The position numbers and the translations under genes are program-made. 64,000 bases of DNA, taken from NCBI GenBank assembly GCA_004194705.1, contig SADC01000844.1, positions 124,001-188,000 on the forward strand. The letters are read 5' to 3'. The notes beneath the pieces were generated by a model. It was not told the origin of the DNA, made no database searches, and worked only from the letters and a program-made list of their open reading frames with translations. Shown here one piece after another: positions 29,560 through 41,489 of the stretch. How positions within the stretch are numbered: the stretch's first letter is position 1; each line of letters opens with the position of its first letter. The DNA is from Ditylenchus dipsaci. Taxonomy: Eukaryota > Nematoda > Chromadorea > Rhabditida > Anguinidae.

Positions 29560-30927
29560 CAAGCATTTCTTTTTTGGCCTTAAGATGCAAATGTTTACAA
29601 AGTTCATATGCCTCAAGATAGCCTGAATTTCGACTGGCTTCATGGTGGACGTTGACTGGCCATTGATCTCTATGATGATATCGTCTTTCTTTAGGCCAGC
29701 GTAGTAGCTGGCAGACCTTGAATTGAACTCTACTTTTCCGGTATATGGATATTTTTTGGCTGAAATTTTTCCGCGGTTTATTTTCGATTTTTTTGTATAG
29801 AGAAAAATCTACTAGTACCGTTTCAAAACTGAGATTCAAGACTTCGAAATGAGTTATTGACAACGTCTGATCGCAAAACATTGGATAAAATTGCCCAGTC
29901 TGACACTGAAAAGGCGTTGGACATTTTTCGGCCTGAGTAGCACACTTAGTGTCAGACTTGGCATTGTTATTCAAAATTTTGTATGCAGATGTTGATGGCA
30001 TATTGCTTTTTCCGAAGCCCTGAATCTTAGCTACAAAACGGGATTAACAAAACTTTTTTCTCAATACAGCGAAAAGGTACAGCTAAAAAAAATTGACCAC
30101 GGAAAAATTTCCGGCTGAAAAGTGTCCTAAACCACGACTTTTCAAAATTTCTAGTTTTATTAATTACAGTTTCAAAAAAAATCAAATGATTTTTTGAAAA
30201 GTCGAGTTAACTGCGTTACAACCTTAGTCATAAATAATAGCACCAAATACTCACTCTGGCTTAATGAAGCCAATCAAAGCAGGTGAATAACGAGGATCCA
30301 CGTTGATGCCAAATGGAACCATCTATAAATTGTAAGTTTTGTAATTGTAAGTAAATTGAAAAAAATGAACGTAGAACTTTTGTTTTAGTTACCTGACCCA
30401 ATCCCTTCTAAGAGAAACAGTGGCCGTAATTGAATTTGATGGTATTGAGCAAATACTGGGAGTGGGAAAAAATTGTCCTCCTTCAGCCTCTAAGATAGCA
30501 TACTGCCTTTCTAATTCAGGAGCATTGCAGTGCAACTAAACTGAGATTGGTTTAAAAATAAAAATAATAAAAACACCTGTCGTTTTGCAGCGCGTTTCTC
30601 AGCCATGTGTTGCACATATTGTGTGCCTATAGCTATCGGAATGGATGTTATATTCACCAGAGTAGTAGTCAATGCTGCAGCTCGATGTTGTGTGTGATCT
30701 GAGCGTTCTGATCGTGAGGATTTTTCTACTAGCTTACTGGAAAATGCTTCATCAATTAGCAGAGCGGCTAGGTGTGCGGCACCCTGCGCTATACCAGCCA
30801 CCGGTCCAAGTGCAGCTCCAGTTGCTGTGGCACTAGCTCCTATGAAACATACCTTTCCTAAAGTGGAGGAGGTGGAGGAGGACCCAGGAAAAGACTGAGT
30901 TCCACTTATGGTGACGTTTGTGGCAGA
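29560..30927 (-). CDS. PDZ-domain protein, spliced
   Basis: Minus-strand exons: 30927-30577 (117 codons, SATNVTISGTQSFPGSSSTS, then a Gly/Ala-rich stretch and DEAFSSKLVEKSS), 30535-30393, 30322-30255, 30019-29819 and 29759-about 29560. The last exon is PDZ-like: GKVEFNSRSASYYAGLKKDD, IIIEINGQSTSTMKPVEIQA, ILRHMNFVNICILRP. A second PDZ start is split across 30535-30393 and 30322-30255 (KGLGQ, then MVPFGINVDPRYSPALIGFI, KPE) with the GLG ligand loop. Frames at the junctions after 30393, 30255 and 29819 do not agree with simple splicing and need single-base changes, so the model is approximate. PDZ domains bind C-terminal peptides of partner proteins; the partner here is unknown. The start codon was not found. 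Confidence 0.65.
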
Positions 30928-31593
30928 CTAAAGTATCAGTGATGCGCCCAAAATAGTGTTTAATCAACTTTTATCGACGTTTAATGGCTTTGAATGGCTG
31001 AAGACTCAATGGCTGAGAGATTATTTTCAATAAAAACAATTCACAAAATTCTGGTGAAAACCACGATATCCACTTTATGGTCAAAGTATAAAAAATTTGC
31101 AGAAATTTTAGTGAAAACCATGATATCCACCCTTTAACAAAGATCAATGTCTTTTTTGAAGGATGGGTATCTGGTTTTTACTAAAATTTCTGCATATCTT
31201 CATACTCGCAAATAGCCTTCTAATAGTCTTTTCGTGTTTTCTAGCCATTTTACAAACCATAGAGTTGATAAAAACACCACTTTGGGCGAATCACTCATGC
31301 CAGTTATAATAGTTCAGCCTACATTTGGGCAGTAGTTGATTGTGTTGCTCTGTATCTTGTTCAGACTTTCAATTTCATTGTGTTGTGACGAAATGTACGC
31401 ACGTTTAGACATTCTTAAATAATTTATTATGATGCACAACGTAGAAAAAGCATATTTTAACATGTTTTGAACTATTACAAGCTATATAATCATATAAGAC
31501 ACTGATAAGTATAACTTAGCAATGGAATTGCGCTCACATAGGGAGTGTGATTTACCCAAAAAAAATCCTCATGCTCTAAGTAATCAAATACAG
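30928..31593. other. intergenic with weak inverted repeats
   Basis: GTGAAAACCAYGATATCCAC occurs at about 31053 and 31113, with a loosely mirrored phrase near 31165. A short minus-strand frame at 31320-31395 could be coding (SQHNEIESLNKIQSNTINY) but is isolated. Confidence 0.35.
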
Positions 31594-31900
31594 TCGACGC
31601 TCGTTATGATGTCTCTTCAATAGTTCGTTCCCGGTTACGGTCCGACACATTTTTACCACCATTTTTGAAGTGCTTTGCCGAATGTGATTCGTCAGTCTAG
31701 TGTTGAATATCGCACAGATTTCGATTTTGGCGATCGTTTTTGAGAATCACCATAGTTTTGTCATTGAGACTCGCAACGTTCGTTATAAAGTCTCTGTTTT
31801 TCGAAAAAGGGAGACCTTATATGTCTAAATGGCGAAACTATCGTGATTCTCAAAACGATCGCCAAAATCGGAATCTGAAAGTTTAGTCAAAAAGTTTAGT
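31594..31900. mobile_element. Tigger-type MITE, incomplete
   Basis: CAGTCGACGCTCGTTATGAT starts at 31594 after TA. Words such as GTTATAAAGTCTCTG and CAATCGTTTTTGAGAATCAC with CGTGATTCTCAAAACGATCG pair within. The right end is not clean. Confidence 0.5.
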
Positions 31901-31963
31901 CAAATATGTTAAGTCAACCATTGCAAATATAATTTGTAATGTAAAAAAAGAATAAGATGTCAA

Positions 31964-32511
31964 TAGGGTTGTCGAATCGAACGTTCGATTTTGAACATTG
32001 TTCGAAATATTCGAAATTTTTTCGAACGTTCGACTTTGAACCAAACGTTCGTACGAAATTTTCGAATTCGAACTTCGAATCGAACGTCCGATTCGAAATA
32101 CAGTCAACTCCCGATTTAGTGTACACCCTGGGACAGGCTCCAGGTGTACACTAAACCGAGGCATACACTAAATCCGGTGTACATTAAATCGGAATTTGAC
32201 TGTATATCGAACTTCGTACCAAATAACCTCAATAAGAACTTAGAAACACGAAAAATATTTGACTAAAACATGCGCAGCATCATAAAAAAAGGCATCGAAA
32301 ACGAATTGGGCTCGTTTTGAAGTTCAAATTCGAAAAAAAACCAAAATTTTCAAATCGAACGTTCGAAAATTTCGAACTCGAACTTCGAAAGAAACCGAAC
32401 GTTTGAAATTTTCGAACTCAAACTTCGAATCGAACCGAACGTTCGAAAATTTCAAACTTTGAATGTTTGTCGAATCGAACGTTCGAAAATTTCGAACGTT
32501 TAACAACCCTA
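31964..32511. mobile_element. hAT-like element with TTCGAACGTTCG arrays
   Basis: The element starts TAGGGTTGTCGAA and ends TTTAACAACCCTA. Flanking duplications are GATGTCAA (31956-31963) and GATTTCAA (32512-32519), 7 of 8. Both sides carry many copies of TCGAACGTTCGAAAATTTCG-type words. The open frames on both strands here (NVRFDSKFEFENF-type repeats) are the array translated. A Tigger-type MITE is nested at 32101-32208. Confidence 0.88.
32100..32209. mobile_element. Tigger-type MITE nested in hAT-like element
   Basis: CAGTCAACTCCCGATTTAGT ... ACATTAAATCGG..TTTGACTG, flanked by TA on both sides (ATA|CAGTC, GACTG|TAT). Internal GTGTACACTAAA words repeat. No ORF. Confidence 0.9.
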
Positions 32512-32519
32512 GATTTCAA

Positions 32520-33600
32520 TCAAATTCCTATCTTTTATTTTTTCATGCGAAAAAAATTGTCAAAAGAGCACGACTCCAAAAAATTGTAAGTACAAGAAAA
32601 AGTTGAAAAAATATGGGCTATCCTGTACTTTTTTACCCGAAAAACTAATGTAAAATAAGTGAGAAAAGTTGAGAAAAGGTTTAATTTGAAAGCATTAGCT
32701 GCAAAGATCTCTCCTTAGGCATATAGGATCGATATTTGGATTTCCTTTGCATAGACTACAAACAAGAAGCCATAAAAAATAGACTTTGTATTATATGATC
32801 GAATTTTGTGTATTCCTTTCTTTTTTAGTGACGAGCTATATTTGTAAATGTTTCCAAATTCGACAATCGCAAAAGAGGGCAAACTTTTTTATCTGGTGAC
32901 TTCTATCTAATACAAATACTTTTAATATCAGACCTTTCGTTTTTCTTACTATTTTGTCTAACTCCAAAACTGGCAGATGGGCCTGGGTCTTTTGCTTTCT
33001 CGAAACAGTATGTAATTCTTACAAAAATTCTAGCTCAGATAGGTTTTATTGCTGGATACCAGATAAGTTTTGTATCGAAAATCCAGAAATTTACACTATC
33101 CAACATGGTGATTACTCAATTTCTGTTTTGTTCTTGACCAGTAGGTTGGCTTGTCTAGTGGATATCAAGAGATTTCTGTAAATTTTCGAAACAAGATTTT
33201 AAAATTGTTATCCGAAGATATGAACGAAACATGAAAACAAAAAAAGATTTTGGGGTTAAAGCTATAACATATTTTTATGTTCAAAATCTAAATGTTGAAA
33301 AAAAATCTGAATGGAGTAACAAGAATAAGTGAGTATTGCTAAACGGCGAAGAGCAAAATATGTGAGTAAAAGTAGCACTGCACAATAAAATATAATGATT
33401 TCTGAACTAATTTTCACATTCAACTGTCTTATGCGAGTCACACAAAATTGATAGCTTCTTGACCAGAGGCAGAAGATACATCGAAAACTAGATAACTAAA
33501 TTGCTATAGCTACGAGGAAATAAGTATTCGGTGGAATGGAGTGTCTGTTTTCCAACAGGATATCAACTCAAATGTTTCTCTAGCTACTGGGATTAGCTAA
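32520..33600. other. intergenic, no gene seen
   Basis: AT-rich. A 75-codon frame at 32954-33181 (+) has Trp and Cys but no domain. No inverted repeats were found. Confidence 0.5.
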
Positions 33601-33619
33601 GCTAAGCAGTGTTCAGCAG

Positions 33620-33755
33620 GTTGTACCTCATTTCGCAACGCGCCATTTCGTAACGGCTTCATTTCGTAACAGCCTCAGTTAGTAACATTTTTACGTAACA
33701 CAAGATTTCTTAACAGATTCGTTTGGTAACAATTTTTTTCGTAACAGTTGAAGTT
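33620..33755. repeat. TTTCGTAACAG repeat array
   Basis: About eight imperfect copies of TTCGTAACAGCNTCA-type words, probably the subterminal array of a decayed element. No borders were found. Confidence 0.7.
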
Positions 33756-33819
33756 GAAACACTTTCGCAGTGTAGAAACCCTCCCCCCTCTCCGCGCAAA
33801 GTGCTCGAATGTAAGAGAT

Positions 33820-34590
33820 CATAGTTGGACGTCTCTGAAAACCACCGCCGCCGCCGCCACCGCCGGCGGCGTCGCCAACACCACCGCCGCCGCCGGCGAC
33901 GTAAAATGTTGCTAAATTTCACCGCCGCGGCCGCCGCCGCCACCGCCGCCACCGCCGCTGCTTTGCCGCTACCGCCGCCGCCACCGCCGGCGGTACTTTT
34001 TATTTCGCCGCCGCCGCCGGCGCTGCCATCGCCGCCACCGCAGCTAACGCTTCACTGTCAAAAAAAATTTTCTGTTTAATTTATGTTTGTCATAGAATTA
34101 TATTTTGTAAGAGAACAGTAAACTCCTAAATTATGTCATTTTATCATATTTTCATAAGATGACCATTTAAAACAAGCATTGTATCGGTAATTTGTAAAAT
34201 TGGTCCTGTTGGAGTCTTTCTCTCTGAAAAGAGCATAGGCATGATACTGAATAGTCTTTCCACTCTTGCACTTGTGGCTGGCGCTGCTAAGATCTCAAAT
34301 GCCATCTGAGAAATCGAAGTATATGTCTAGAAAGTCAAGCTGTACTGTAAAATGTACAAAACCAATTTGCTTTTTACCTCAATTCTGGACTTCCAGAAGT
34401 CTCATGGATTACAGGTAGCAAGAAAAGCATCGCTGCTACCGCCGCCGGCGCCACATCGCCGCCACCGCCGCCATGGCCTAATTACTCCGCCGCACCGCCA
34501 CCGCCGACCTCATTTTCAGCCGCCGGCGCCGCCACCGCCGCCTGGCGTCGCCGCCGGCGGCGGTGGCGGCTGCGCGGTGATCCAACTATG
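33820..34590. mobile_element. hAT-like element with GCC-rich arrays, perfect TSD
   Basis: The element starts CATAGTTGGA and ends TCCAACTATG, with perfect 8-base duplications TAAGAGAT (33812-33819 and 34591-34598). GCCGCCGCCACCGCCGG-type arrays occupy 33840-34055 and, mixed in orientation, 34436-34575. The Arg- and Pro-rich open frames here are translations of the array. The middle 380 bases are AT-rich with no transposase. Confidence 0.92.
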
Positions 34591-34599
34591 TAAGAGATA

Positions 34600-35190
34600 A
34601 CTCTATATTCGTGTTTCTCGACCCCGATATCATGAAAAAACCGTCTGTTTTTAAATTCTGAGAAAAAACAAATTTTCGGACCACAGGGGGTGTATCATGG
34701 TTTTTTAGTCAAAATTTGAAAAATTTAAATTGGCGCTTTTTGAACTTTAAAGGAATAAGGGCTGTATTGAGAGGGCAAGGTAATAAAAGCGGACTTTTAT
34801 GGCAGAACGTTGAAAATTTGAAAAGACTCTAACTCTCAAGCCATGTGCGCCACCGAAAGGGGCTTGGAGTTGAGATGCGCACACCCACATATCTTAAACA
34901 CAAATCACTCGGAAGCGACTCTGGATGCATGTGTGCAGTATGGAACTGTGAAATCGAGAGAGCTCGTGGTGATTAAAACACAAGAAACATCTTTGCAAAA
35001 TCTTCGCTACAGGCTGAGATATTCTAAACCATTCAAGTTATATTCAGACAAAAAAATTTGAATTTCCGCGAAATTTTGGATATTTCGGCTATTTATTCAG
35101 GCATATTTGTCTTGCTGATCTGATCTTCGGGGGATTAATAAAGTATATATGGTGTGAGTTATGATTTTTTCATAACAATCTTGAAACAAG
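34600..35190. other. dispersed repeat remnants
   Basis: 34677-34810 is a diverged copy of 22440-22600. 34842-34935 is a partial copy of the long-hairpin repeat family (GAGATGCGCACACCCACATA and following). No gene. Confidence 0.55.
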
Positions 35191-36330
35191 TACCGTATTT
35201 CTACATTAAACGCCCGAAGTATCTATTTTCCAATTTCAAAACAGGCACTTGTTCACTTAGGGGGCGCATTTTATAATATCGTCTAAATCATGTTTAAACG
35301 ACTTCTAAGTGATTTTTATATGCTTTAAACGGCCAAAAAATTGTTTTCCAGAGTTTTCTTAGATAAAAAACCAATTTTTCGAAAAAAAAAATTAGACCAA
35401 ATTCGACCAAAACGTAACATGCCTTGGTCCCCCAAGGTAAAAAGTCTAATTTAGCCAAATTTTTTTTTTCGAAAATCGGTTTTTACGAAAGAAAGTATTA
35501 GAAACAAATTTTTCATCGTTTAAAGCATATAAAAATTACTTAGGAGCCGTTAAACATAATTTGAAAAAATATATAAAATGCGCCCCCTAAGCGAACAAGT
35601 ACCTCAAAACATTCTGAAATTGTCAATCGAAACGGCCTTTACCCTAAAAACTTAGTCAAAAAGGGCGTTCATTAGAGAGGAGCGTGTAAGGAAATAGGTA
35701 TTAGATTCCAAGGTGCTACAAAATTCATAGAAACATGCTCGAAGAAGCCATCTAAAAAAATTATTTTATTAAGGTGTGAGGACTGATTCGGGGGATGGAA
35801 GTAGTAGTATAAGACCCTCGCATATTAGGCTTGCCTAATATACTTTATATCTACAACAAAAACTTTAATTTATTCAATTTAATCAATATTTATGGGTGAT
35901 TTAGTGTTGTTGTAGATATAAAGCATATTAGGCCCCTTTTGACTAAGTTTTTAGGGTAAAGGCCGTTTCGATTGACAATTTCAGAATGTTTTGAGGTACT
36001 TGTTCGCTTAGGGGGCGCATTTTATATTTTTTTTCAAATTATGTTTAACGGCTCCTAAGTAATTTTTATATGCTTTAAACGATGAAAAATTTGTTTTCTA
36101 ATACTTTCTTTCGTAAAACCGATTTTCGAAAAAAAAAATTGACTAAAATTAGACTTTTACCTTGGGGACCAAGGCATGTTACGTTTTTGGTCGAATTTCG
36201 GTGTAATTTTTTTTCGGAAAATTGGTTTTTTATCTAAGAAAGCTATGGAAAACAATTTTTGCATTTCACTGGCACTTTGTGGCGTACCACTGGATCAGAC
36301 TGACGTGGCGTAGTCCTAACGATACGGTAT
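35191..36330. mobile_element. TACCGTAT-family element made of nested foldbacks
   Basis: TACCGTATTTCTACATTAAA (35192) to ATACGGTA (about 36328). Inside, 35391-35665 is mirrored by 35930-36240 (GACTAAGTTTTTAGGGTAAA, TGACAATTTCAGAATGTTTT, TTCGCTTAGGGGGCGCATTT), and 35262-35390 is a further inverted copy of part of it. CCTTGGTCCCCCAAGG lies at a fold centre (35421). No ORF. Confidence 0.8.
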
Positions 36331-36924
36331 TTTTATAATTGGAAACGCATGCTGCGGTTTTTGAACTAAGATTTTCTTAGTCTTTATTAAATTTGTTGAA
36401 ACCTTGCATACCGTATTTCTCTGATAAGTCGGCACCTAAATTTCATTTTTTGCAATGCTTGTAAAGCTTTTTTATTTAAACAATTTATTCCTTATTTGCC
36501 ATCCTTTTTTAAAACGCGATCTCTCATATAAAATTATGTCAGGCTGACATATCAGTAAAAACAGAGTGATAACTTCAGCATTTTTTGTGGTTCTCAAGGT
36601 TTGCGAAACTATACTTTTTAGTCGCATTTGGGGTCACAAAAAATTTAGCACATGTTTCGTGAATTTTCCTATTTAGAGATAGAAAGATGCCTTCAGGCGA
36701 AAAAGAAAGAATTTGTGGAAAAAGAAATTTTCGGATTCGCTAACCATGACAAAAACTGAAAAAATTCACATTTTCACAAATTGTAATATGGGTACCTTTC
36801 GGTTGTCAGGGGTACATTACTTCTTCCTTAACCATTTTTCCTTAATTTTTTTGATATTTCGATCATTTTTACACCATCAGTTCTACTACTATCAGTTCAA
36901 CGCTGGAGGAAGTGATTTGCCATT
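36331..36924. other. intergenic; one TACCGTAT end
   Basis: TACCGTATTTCTCTGATAAG starts at about 36411 with no partner. No gene seen. Confidence 0.45.
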
Positions 36925-37172
36925 GTAAGGTAGGGGCAAGGTGGTTTGGACAAAACCCCCTTGGTAACCAAAAGTCACATAAACATGACTTAGTCCAAAC
37001 AAATAACCGAAACAATTCATTTGAATTCGCGCCAAATATTGGCACGACATTACCCCACAAGCACTTTAACGCTTACAAGTACTTTATCTCTCCGCTACTA
37101 GTCTAGTACATTGCCTCTCCGTTCTCATCATTAATTCTCTTATAATTCCAGCTATCAATCTCTGGGTGTCTG

Positions 37173-37914
37173 GTGAGAAGTCTCGAGCTTGCACGCAGCA
37201 CAATCCGCAATCCGAACATCTGTCCGAATCAAGCAATTCGCTCTTTGTTCTCTGCTCCAATCTTTCCCTCGCGCTTCTTTGACTTCAGCTTGGGTGGTTC
37301 AGCTATGCCAGTCCGATCTCCGCTCTCAGGATCTGGTCGTGAGTTGGTCTTTGATAAATTAGGTCACCAGCGAGCCAGTTGTCTGGCTCGCACACAAAGT
37401 ATCACCATGGGTCGAGGACCTGAACCAAGTAGTAGCAAGTTAGTATCCAATACCCTGGAAGGGGTCACAGCTAGCAAGTCTCATTCACTCTCTGGAGTGC
37501 CGTTGAGTGTTGAACCAATCAGAAGTGAGACTCGTAACTCTCCGAAAGGAAAGTTGATACCTTTTCAGATCAATGGCACCTCCCCTCTCATGAGATCCAC
37601 ATTCCTCTGGGTAGAAGACGGACACCACACAGGGACTATGAAGGGGTCGGCGGACCAAAAACGTAAAGTGGTCCTGGATGCTCCTGATGCCAAGCGCAAG
37701 CCGTGGTCGCAGTCTGCTCGAAGTCTCCGCTCCCGTCTCCAGTCAACCAGTCAAGCTCCTCCGTCTCAATCGAAGTGGTCAGCCAGCCGTGGAATCCTCC
37801 CTTCGACATCTCTCAGCCTCAAGTGGAAGCAGCCTCCGAAGAGTCCAAGCTGCTCTCGATTCAGTGGAAGAAGTCAGCCGAAGGAAGCATCCAGAACGCC
37901 ATAGCATCTCCTAA
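37173..37914 (+). CDS. Ser/Pro/Arg-rich ORF inside the long-TIR element
   Basis: A 243-codon open frame, the second longest in the window, starts in the left inverted repeat. Base composition is clearly richer in G+C than its flanks. The product is basic and Ser-rich (GRGPEPSSSKLVSNTLEGVT, DQKRKVVLDAPDAKRKPWSQ) with no known domain. From about 37700 another frame reads more protein-like (PPFDISQPQVEAASEESKLL, IQWKKSAEGSIQNAI) to 38053, so a frame slip or intron near 37700 is likely. It is the best candidate for an element-encoded protein; function unknown. Confidence 0.4.
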
Positions 37915-38126
37915 TCTGTATTGTAACTGTGAGAGCCCTAGTGGCTCTCGATCGAATAAAGTAAACCCCTTCGATAGGTCTTCTGTGTGTGTGCCAAACG
38001 TTCTACATTTTACTCCATCACCCTACCATCAGTTTACAAATGTTCCCGGATAACCGGAAAGAACCGTTATATGCCTCTTTAAGATTCCAATACAAAGACA
38101 ATGAAAAGACAAGGTCCTTACACTGT

Positions 38127-39715
38127 TACCGTATTTCTCTATTAAACGGGCCGGCCCGTTTAATTTTCAACCCTTCCGTAGGGGCCCCGTTTATTAGAGA
38201 GGGCCCGTTTAATAGAGAGGGCCCGTTTATTTTCAACAAAAAATTGTTCGAAAATTTTTATAAAACAAAACAAGTTAGACTATGGTCACACTACTTGGTC
38301 TTGGTCGATGTCGACTTTTTTTAACTTCTTTTTGTGCCAGATATGACTTTCTCTAGTGTCATTCGAATGTTTTTATACCAAACAATAGCTCAGAATCTAG
38401 GCTTCTTCTTCATCAGAAAACTGTCGATTTATATAGCAAAAGTGCGTGTAATAATACAAAAGTTGTAGGTTGGTCGATGTCGAGGTCGATGTACATCGTT
38501 ACATTTTTGAAACATTTTCCATACACTAAAAAGCTTAGCTCTTGAGCTATTGTTTGGTATAAAAATATTCAGATGATACTAGAAAAAATCATCTCTGGCC
38601 ACAAAAAAATTCAAGAAATGCGACCTCGACATTGACCAAGACCAATGAGTGAGACAAGGTGGATATTTTTTCGAATCAATCTTGTTAGTTTTTCTCATAT
38701 AGCTGACCCATTTTTCGTTTCGATTAATTTTTTTAATTTTTATGTTGTTTGTGCTAGATGTGAACAGCTTTATCTCATTCCTTACTTAGTTTTGTAATCA
38801 CATCCCTTGTCTTGGATGCAGTTTTATAAAGTAAAAAACTTGCTCCTGTTTTTTAGTCCATATCCTGGTTAAAAAAAGCAAGAATATTTTTACTGGAGAA
38901 CAGAGTGGTAGGAATGTCACTTACTAACTAGAACGTAGATCTTTTAAAATTAAGAAGGGCAGGGTTTTATTTTATGTAATGCTAAGGGGTTTTCAGCTGT
39001 CGAAAAAGCATGATAGCTTCAGATTTCCTTATAATGCTCTAAATCAGACATGGCGGTAATTCAGGGTTCTCATCTGACCCATTTTTTCGCGGTAATTTTG
39101 AAAATTGACCGAGTGCAATTTACAAAAGCACCTTTTTCGGATTTTTTTTTCGCCTATCTTGTTCAGCATTAAATTTGGCACAAGACGCACACTTTAGTAC
39201 AGTCAGCCGTTCTAGTGTTAAGGAATTTTTAGGTGAGAAACCTGCATTAATGCCAAAAAACGTTTTTGGGCTTTTGTGGATAAAAATGGAAATCATACCG
39301 TATTTCCTCTAATCGCCAACTGAACTCTAATCAGCTACCACCTAAAGTGCTATCGGAAAATGAGCCAGCATCAGTCCTATCAAAGAAAGTACGGTAGTAC
39401 AAGTTTTATGCGATAGAGATTGTGGCTTTTTCTACGTGAAAGTTGTGGTAGTTCAGCAATAATTGTACCAAACGTACCGAGCTACAATTATGACAAAACA
39501 TATCTCAAATAATTGAATTTAAAAAACTAACTTCATAATACTAGGCTAAGTCTAGAAATTATGTTAAGAGTATCTTATATAGTGCAGAAAATTTGGATTT
39601 GGGGGGCCCGTTTATTAGAGAGGGCCCGTTTATTTTTCAACCCTCCCTTAGGGGGCCGTTTATTAGAGAGGGCCCGTTTAATAGAGAGGGCCCGTTTAAT
39701 AGAGAAAATACGGTA
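38127..39715. mobile_element. TACCGTAT-family element with GGGCCCGTTTAATAGAGA repeats
   Basis: TACCGTATTTCTCTATTAAA begins at 38127, and AATAGAGAAAATACGGTA ends at 39715. Both ends carry several copies of GAGAGGGCCCGTTTAATA. The interior (38230-39590) has an inverted phrase around CTTGGTCGATGTCGA (38297, 38470, mirrored 38625) but no ORF. A smaller relative is nested at 39297-39396. Confidence 0.85.
39297..39396. mobile_element. 100-bp TACCGTAT-family MITE, nested
   Basis: TACCGTATTTCCTCTAATCG ... CAAAGAAAGTACGGTA inside 38127-39715. Confidence 0.75.
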
Positions 39716-39968
39716 TGTACAAATGTTAGATGGCCAGTAGCGTGTCCTTGAAAACTAATCAGGGAAGAAATTTTTTTTATATAAAATTGATAATGTGACT
39801 TAAAAAGTAACATTTCTTAACCCGGTGGTTTCATACAGTTAGGCCTCGATTCGACAGCGGGGCAGGGCAGATTCGTATTCGCGTTTCGCGCATTTGACAA
39901 AACTTGCTATTATGACTATTCCGAAATATTCATAATAGTCTCCATGTGTTATCTGAAAGAGGATAAAC

Positions 39969-40136
39969 CAGGGTTCATGATCGTCCTTTTTTCGGTACCA
40001 AAAGCTTTTTTTATTTTTGAAGCTTTTAGTCAAAATCTTTTTTTCGCTCTAAAATAGCAATTAGCACTGCATAAAATGAGATAAAATCTTTTTTTACCCA
40101 AATGTCCTTTTTTCGAAATTTTTCATTACGACCCTG
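39969..40136. mobile_element. hAT-like MITE, CAGGGT ends
   Basis: Ends CAGGGTTCATGATCG and TCATTACGACCCTG; duplications GGATAAAC (39961-39968) and GGATAAGC (40137-40144), 7 of 8. The inside is CTTTTTTTCG-type repeats. No ORF. Confidence 0.75.
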
Positions 40137-40567
40137 GGATAAGCAGAGCTAGAAAACCTGAATTTTGAATATTTCTTGTAGTAATATTTTTTTTATAATG
40201 AGCTCGAAAGTCCGCTACGAACTTTTAGGGCACACCATATTTGAGTTTTTGAAAATCCACAAGGAGGACCAAGGCAGTTTTTATATCTATGTTTCTTGAG
40301 TCTCCAGATCCAAATTTTTTTGTCTGTCGGGAAAAAATATTCAAATTCCAGTTAATCGACTATGCTCTACAAGATGGCATTAGCACAATTTTTAAATTTG
40401 AGTTTGAAGTTTAGGCAGTTTCTTTGTGCAGAAATTTCTGAAAACAAAAAAGAAGGTCTTCAATTGTAAGGTGAGGGCTTTCAAACAAGCACAAACTTTT
40501 TTGAAAATGCCTGGAAAAAAAAGTTCTGCAGACTGAATAATTTTAATTTAAAAAACAGTATTATTAA
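40137..40567. other. repeat-derived, no gene
   Basis: It contains AAGGAGGACCAAGGCAG at about 40261 and ATTGTAAGGTGAGGGC at 40465, a diverged copy of the long-TIR element's end. Confidence 0.45.
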
Positions 40568-40728
40568 GAGTCTTGCACAGAATCATGTCTAAGGTAAGTG
40601 AGCGTACATCTCTAACCAACCAAGCCACCTGCGCCCCTCCTGGGGCGCAGGGACTCTGGGGCTGGGATTGAGATGCGCACACCCACATACTTTAGACACC
40701 AATCACTCGAAAGTGACTACATCCATCC
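40568..40728. repeat. long-hairpin repeat family copy
   Basis: GTCTAAGGTAAGTGAGCG ... CATCTCTAACC, then CAAGCCACCTGCGCCCC with its complement, then GAGATGCGCACACCCACATA ... TTAGAC. The arms pair over about 60 bases to form one long stem. Related copies: 34842, 41928, 42076, 45653, 45940, 56392. Confidence 0.85.
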
Positions 40729-41489
40729 TAGATGATTCTGGAAGTTGACCACTAGGAATCTTGGCGAACACTCTAAAAAGGGACCATATTAATCAATTAG
40801 ATAAATCAATAAAATAATACATACTTTCATTCATCTGTGCTGCGTGCAAATGCTGCGTGTGCTGCGTGCAAGCTCGAGACTTCTCACCAGACACCCAGAG
40901 ATTGATAGCTGAAATTATAAGGAGAATTAATGATGAGAACGGAGAGAAAATGTACTAGACTAGTAGCGGAGAGAGAAAGTAAGCGTTTAAAGCGCTTGTG
41001 GGGTAATGTCGTGCCAATATTTGGCGCGAATTCAAATGAGTTGTATTGGTTGATTTCTTCAGATTAAAGGGCGTGCCGTGCGTTAAGGCGCGAACCAGCA
41101 ATTTTTTTCGAATCGTCGCTTTTTTCACTCGTTCTACGTCAAATTTGATATAGATGACCTCATACTGCTTTTAAAAACTAGACAGAAACTTAAACATCTA
41201 GACGAGAACGAATGTAAAAATTTATTGAGAAAGAAAAGAACTGCTGGTTCGCGCCTTTCTCCCATCGGGCACGATCATGCCCTTTGAAGGGTGTTAAGTC
41301 ATGTCATGTGACTTATGGTTGAGTGGGGAGGGTTTGTCCAAACCGCCCTGCCCCTACCTTACAATCTCGAAAACTCCTGACGGTGGCGCTATTCATTTTT
41401 TCGGAAAAGGCGCAAGTATGTTTGGTAACCGAATTTTCGAAAAACTTTTTTAGTAAGGAAATTTTTTGGAAACAACTTTTTATCATATA

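Larger units (their letters stand above)
36925..41366. mobile_element. 4.4 kb element with long terminal inverted repeats
   Basis: TTGTAAGGTAGGGGCAAGGT (about 36925) is mirrored by CCCTGCCCCTACCTTACAA (about 41366). Matching continues inward: 37010-37195 against 40860-41045 (TTCGCGCCAAATATTGGCAC, CTCTCCGCTACTAGTCTAGT, CAGACACCCAGAG). The inner sequence contains a 243-codon ORF and other nested elements. No transposase motif was recognised, so the class is unknown. Confidence 0.8.

Noticed and set aside
31883..32506. Several open frames with NVRFDSKFEFENF-like repeats
   Set aside because: They are translations of TTCGAACG subterminal arrays, which read open on both strands.
33710..34600. Arg-rich and Pro/Ala-rich open frames on both strands
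   Set aside because: They follow from the GCC arrays of the hAT-like element at 33820-34590.
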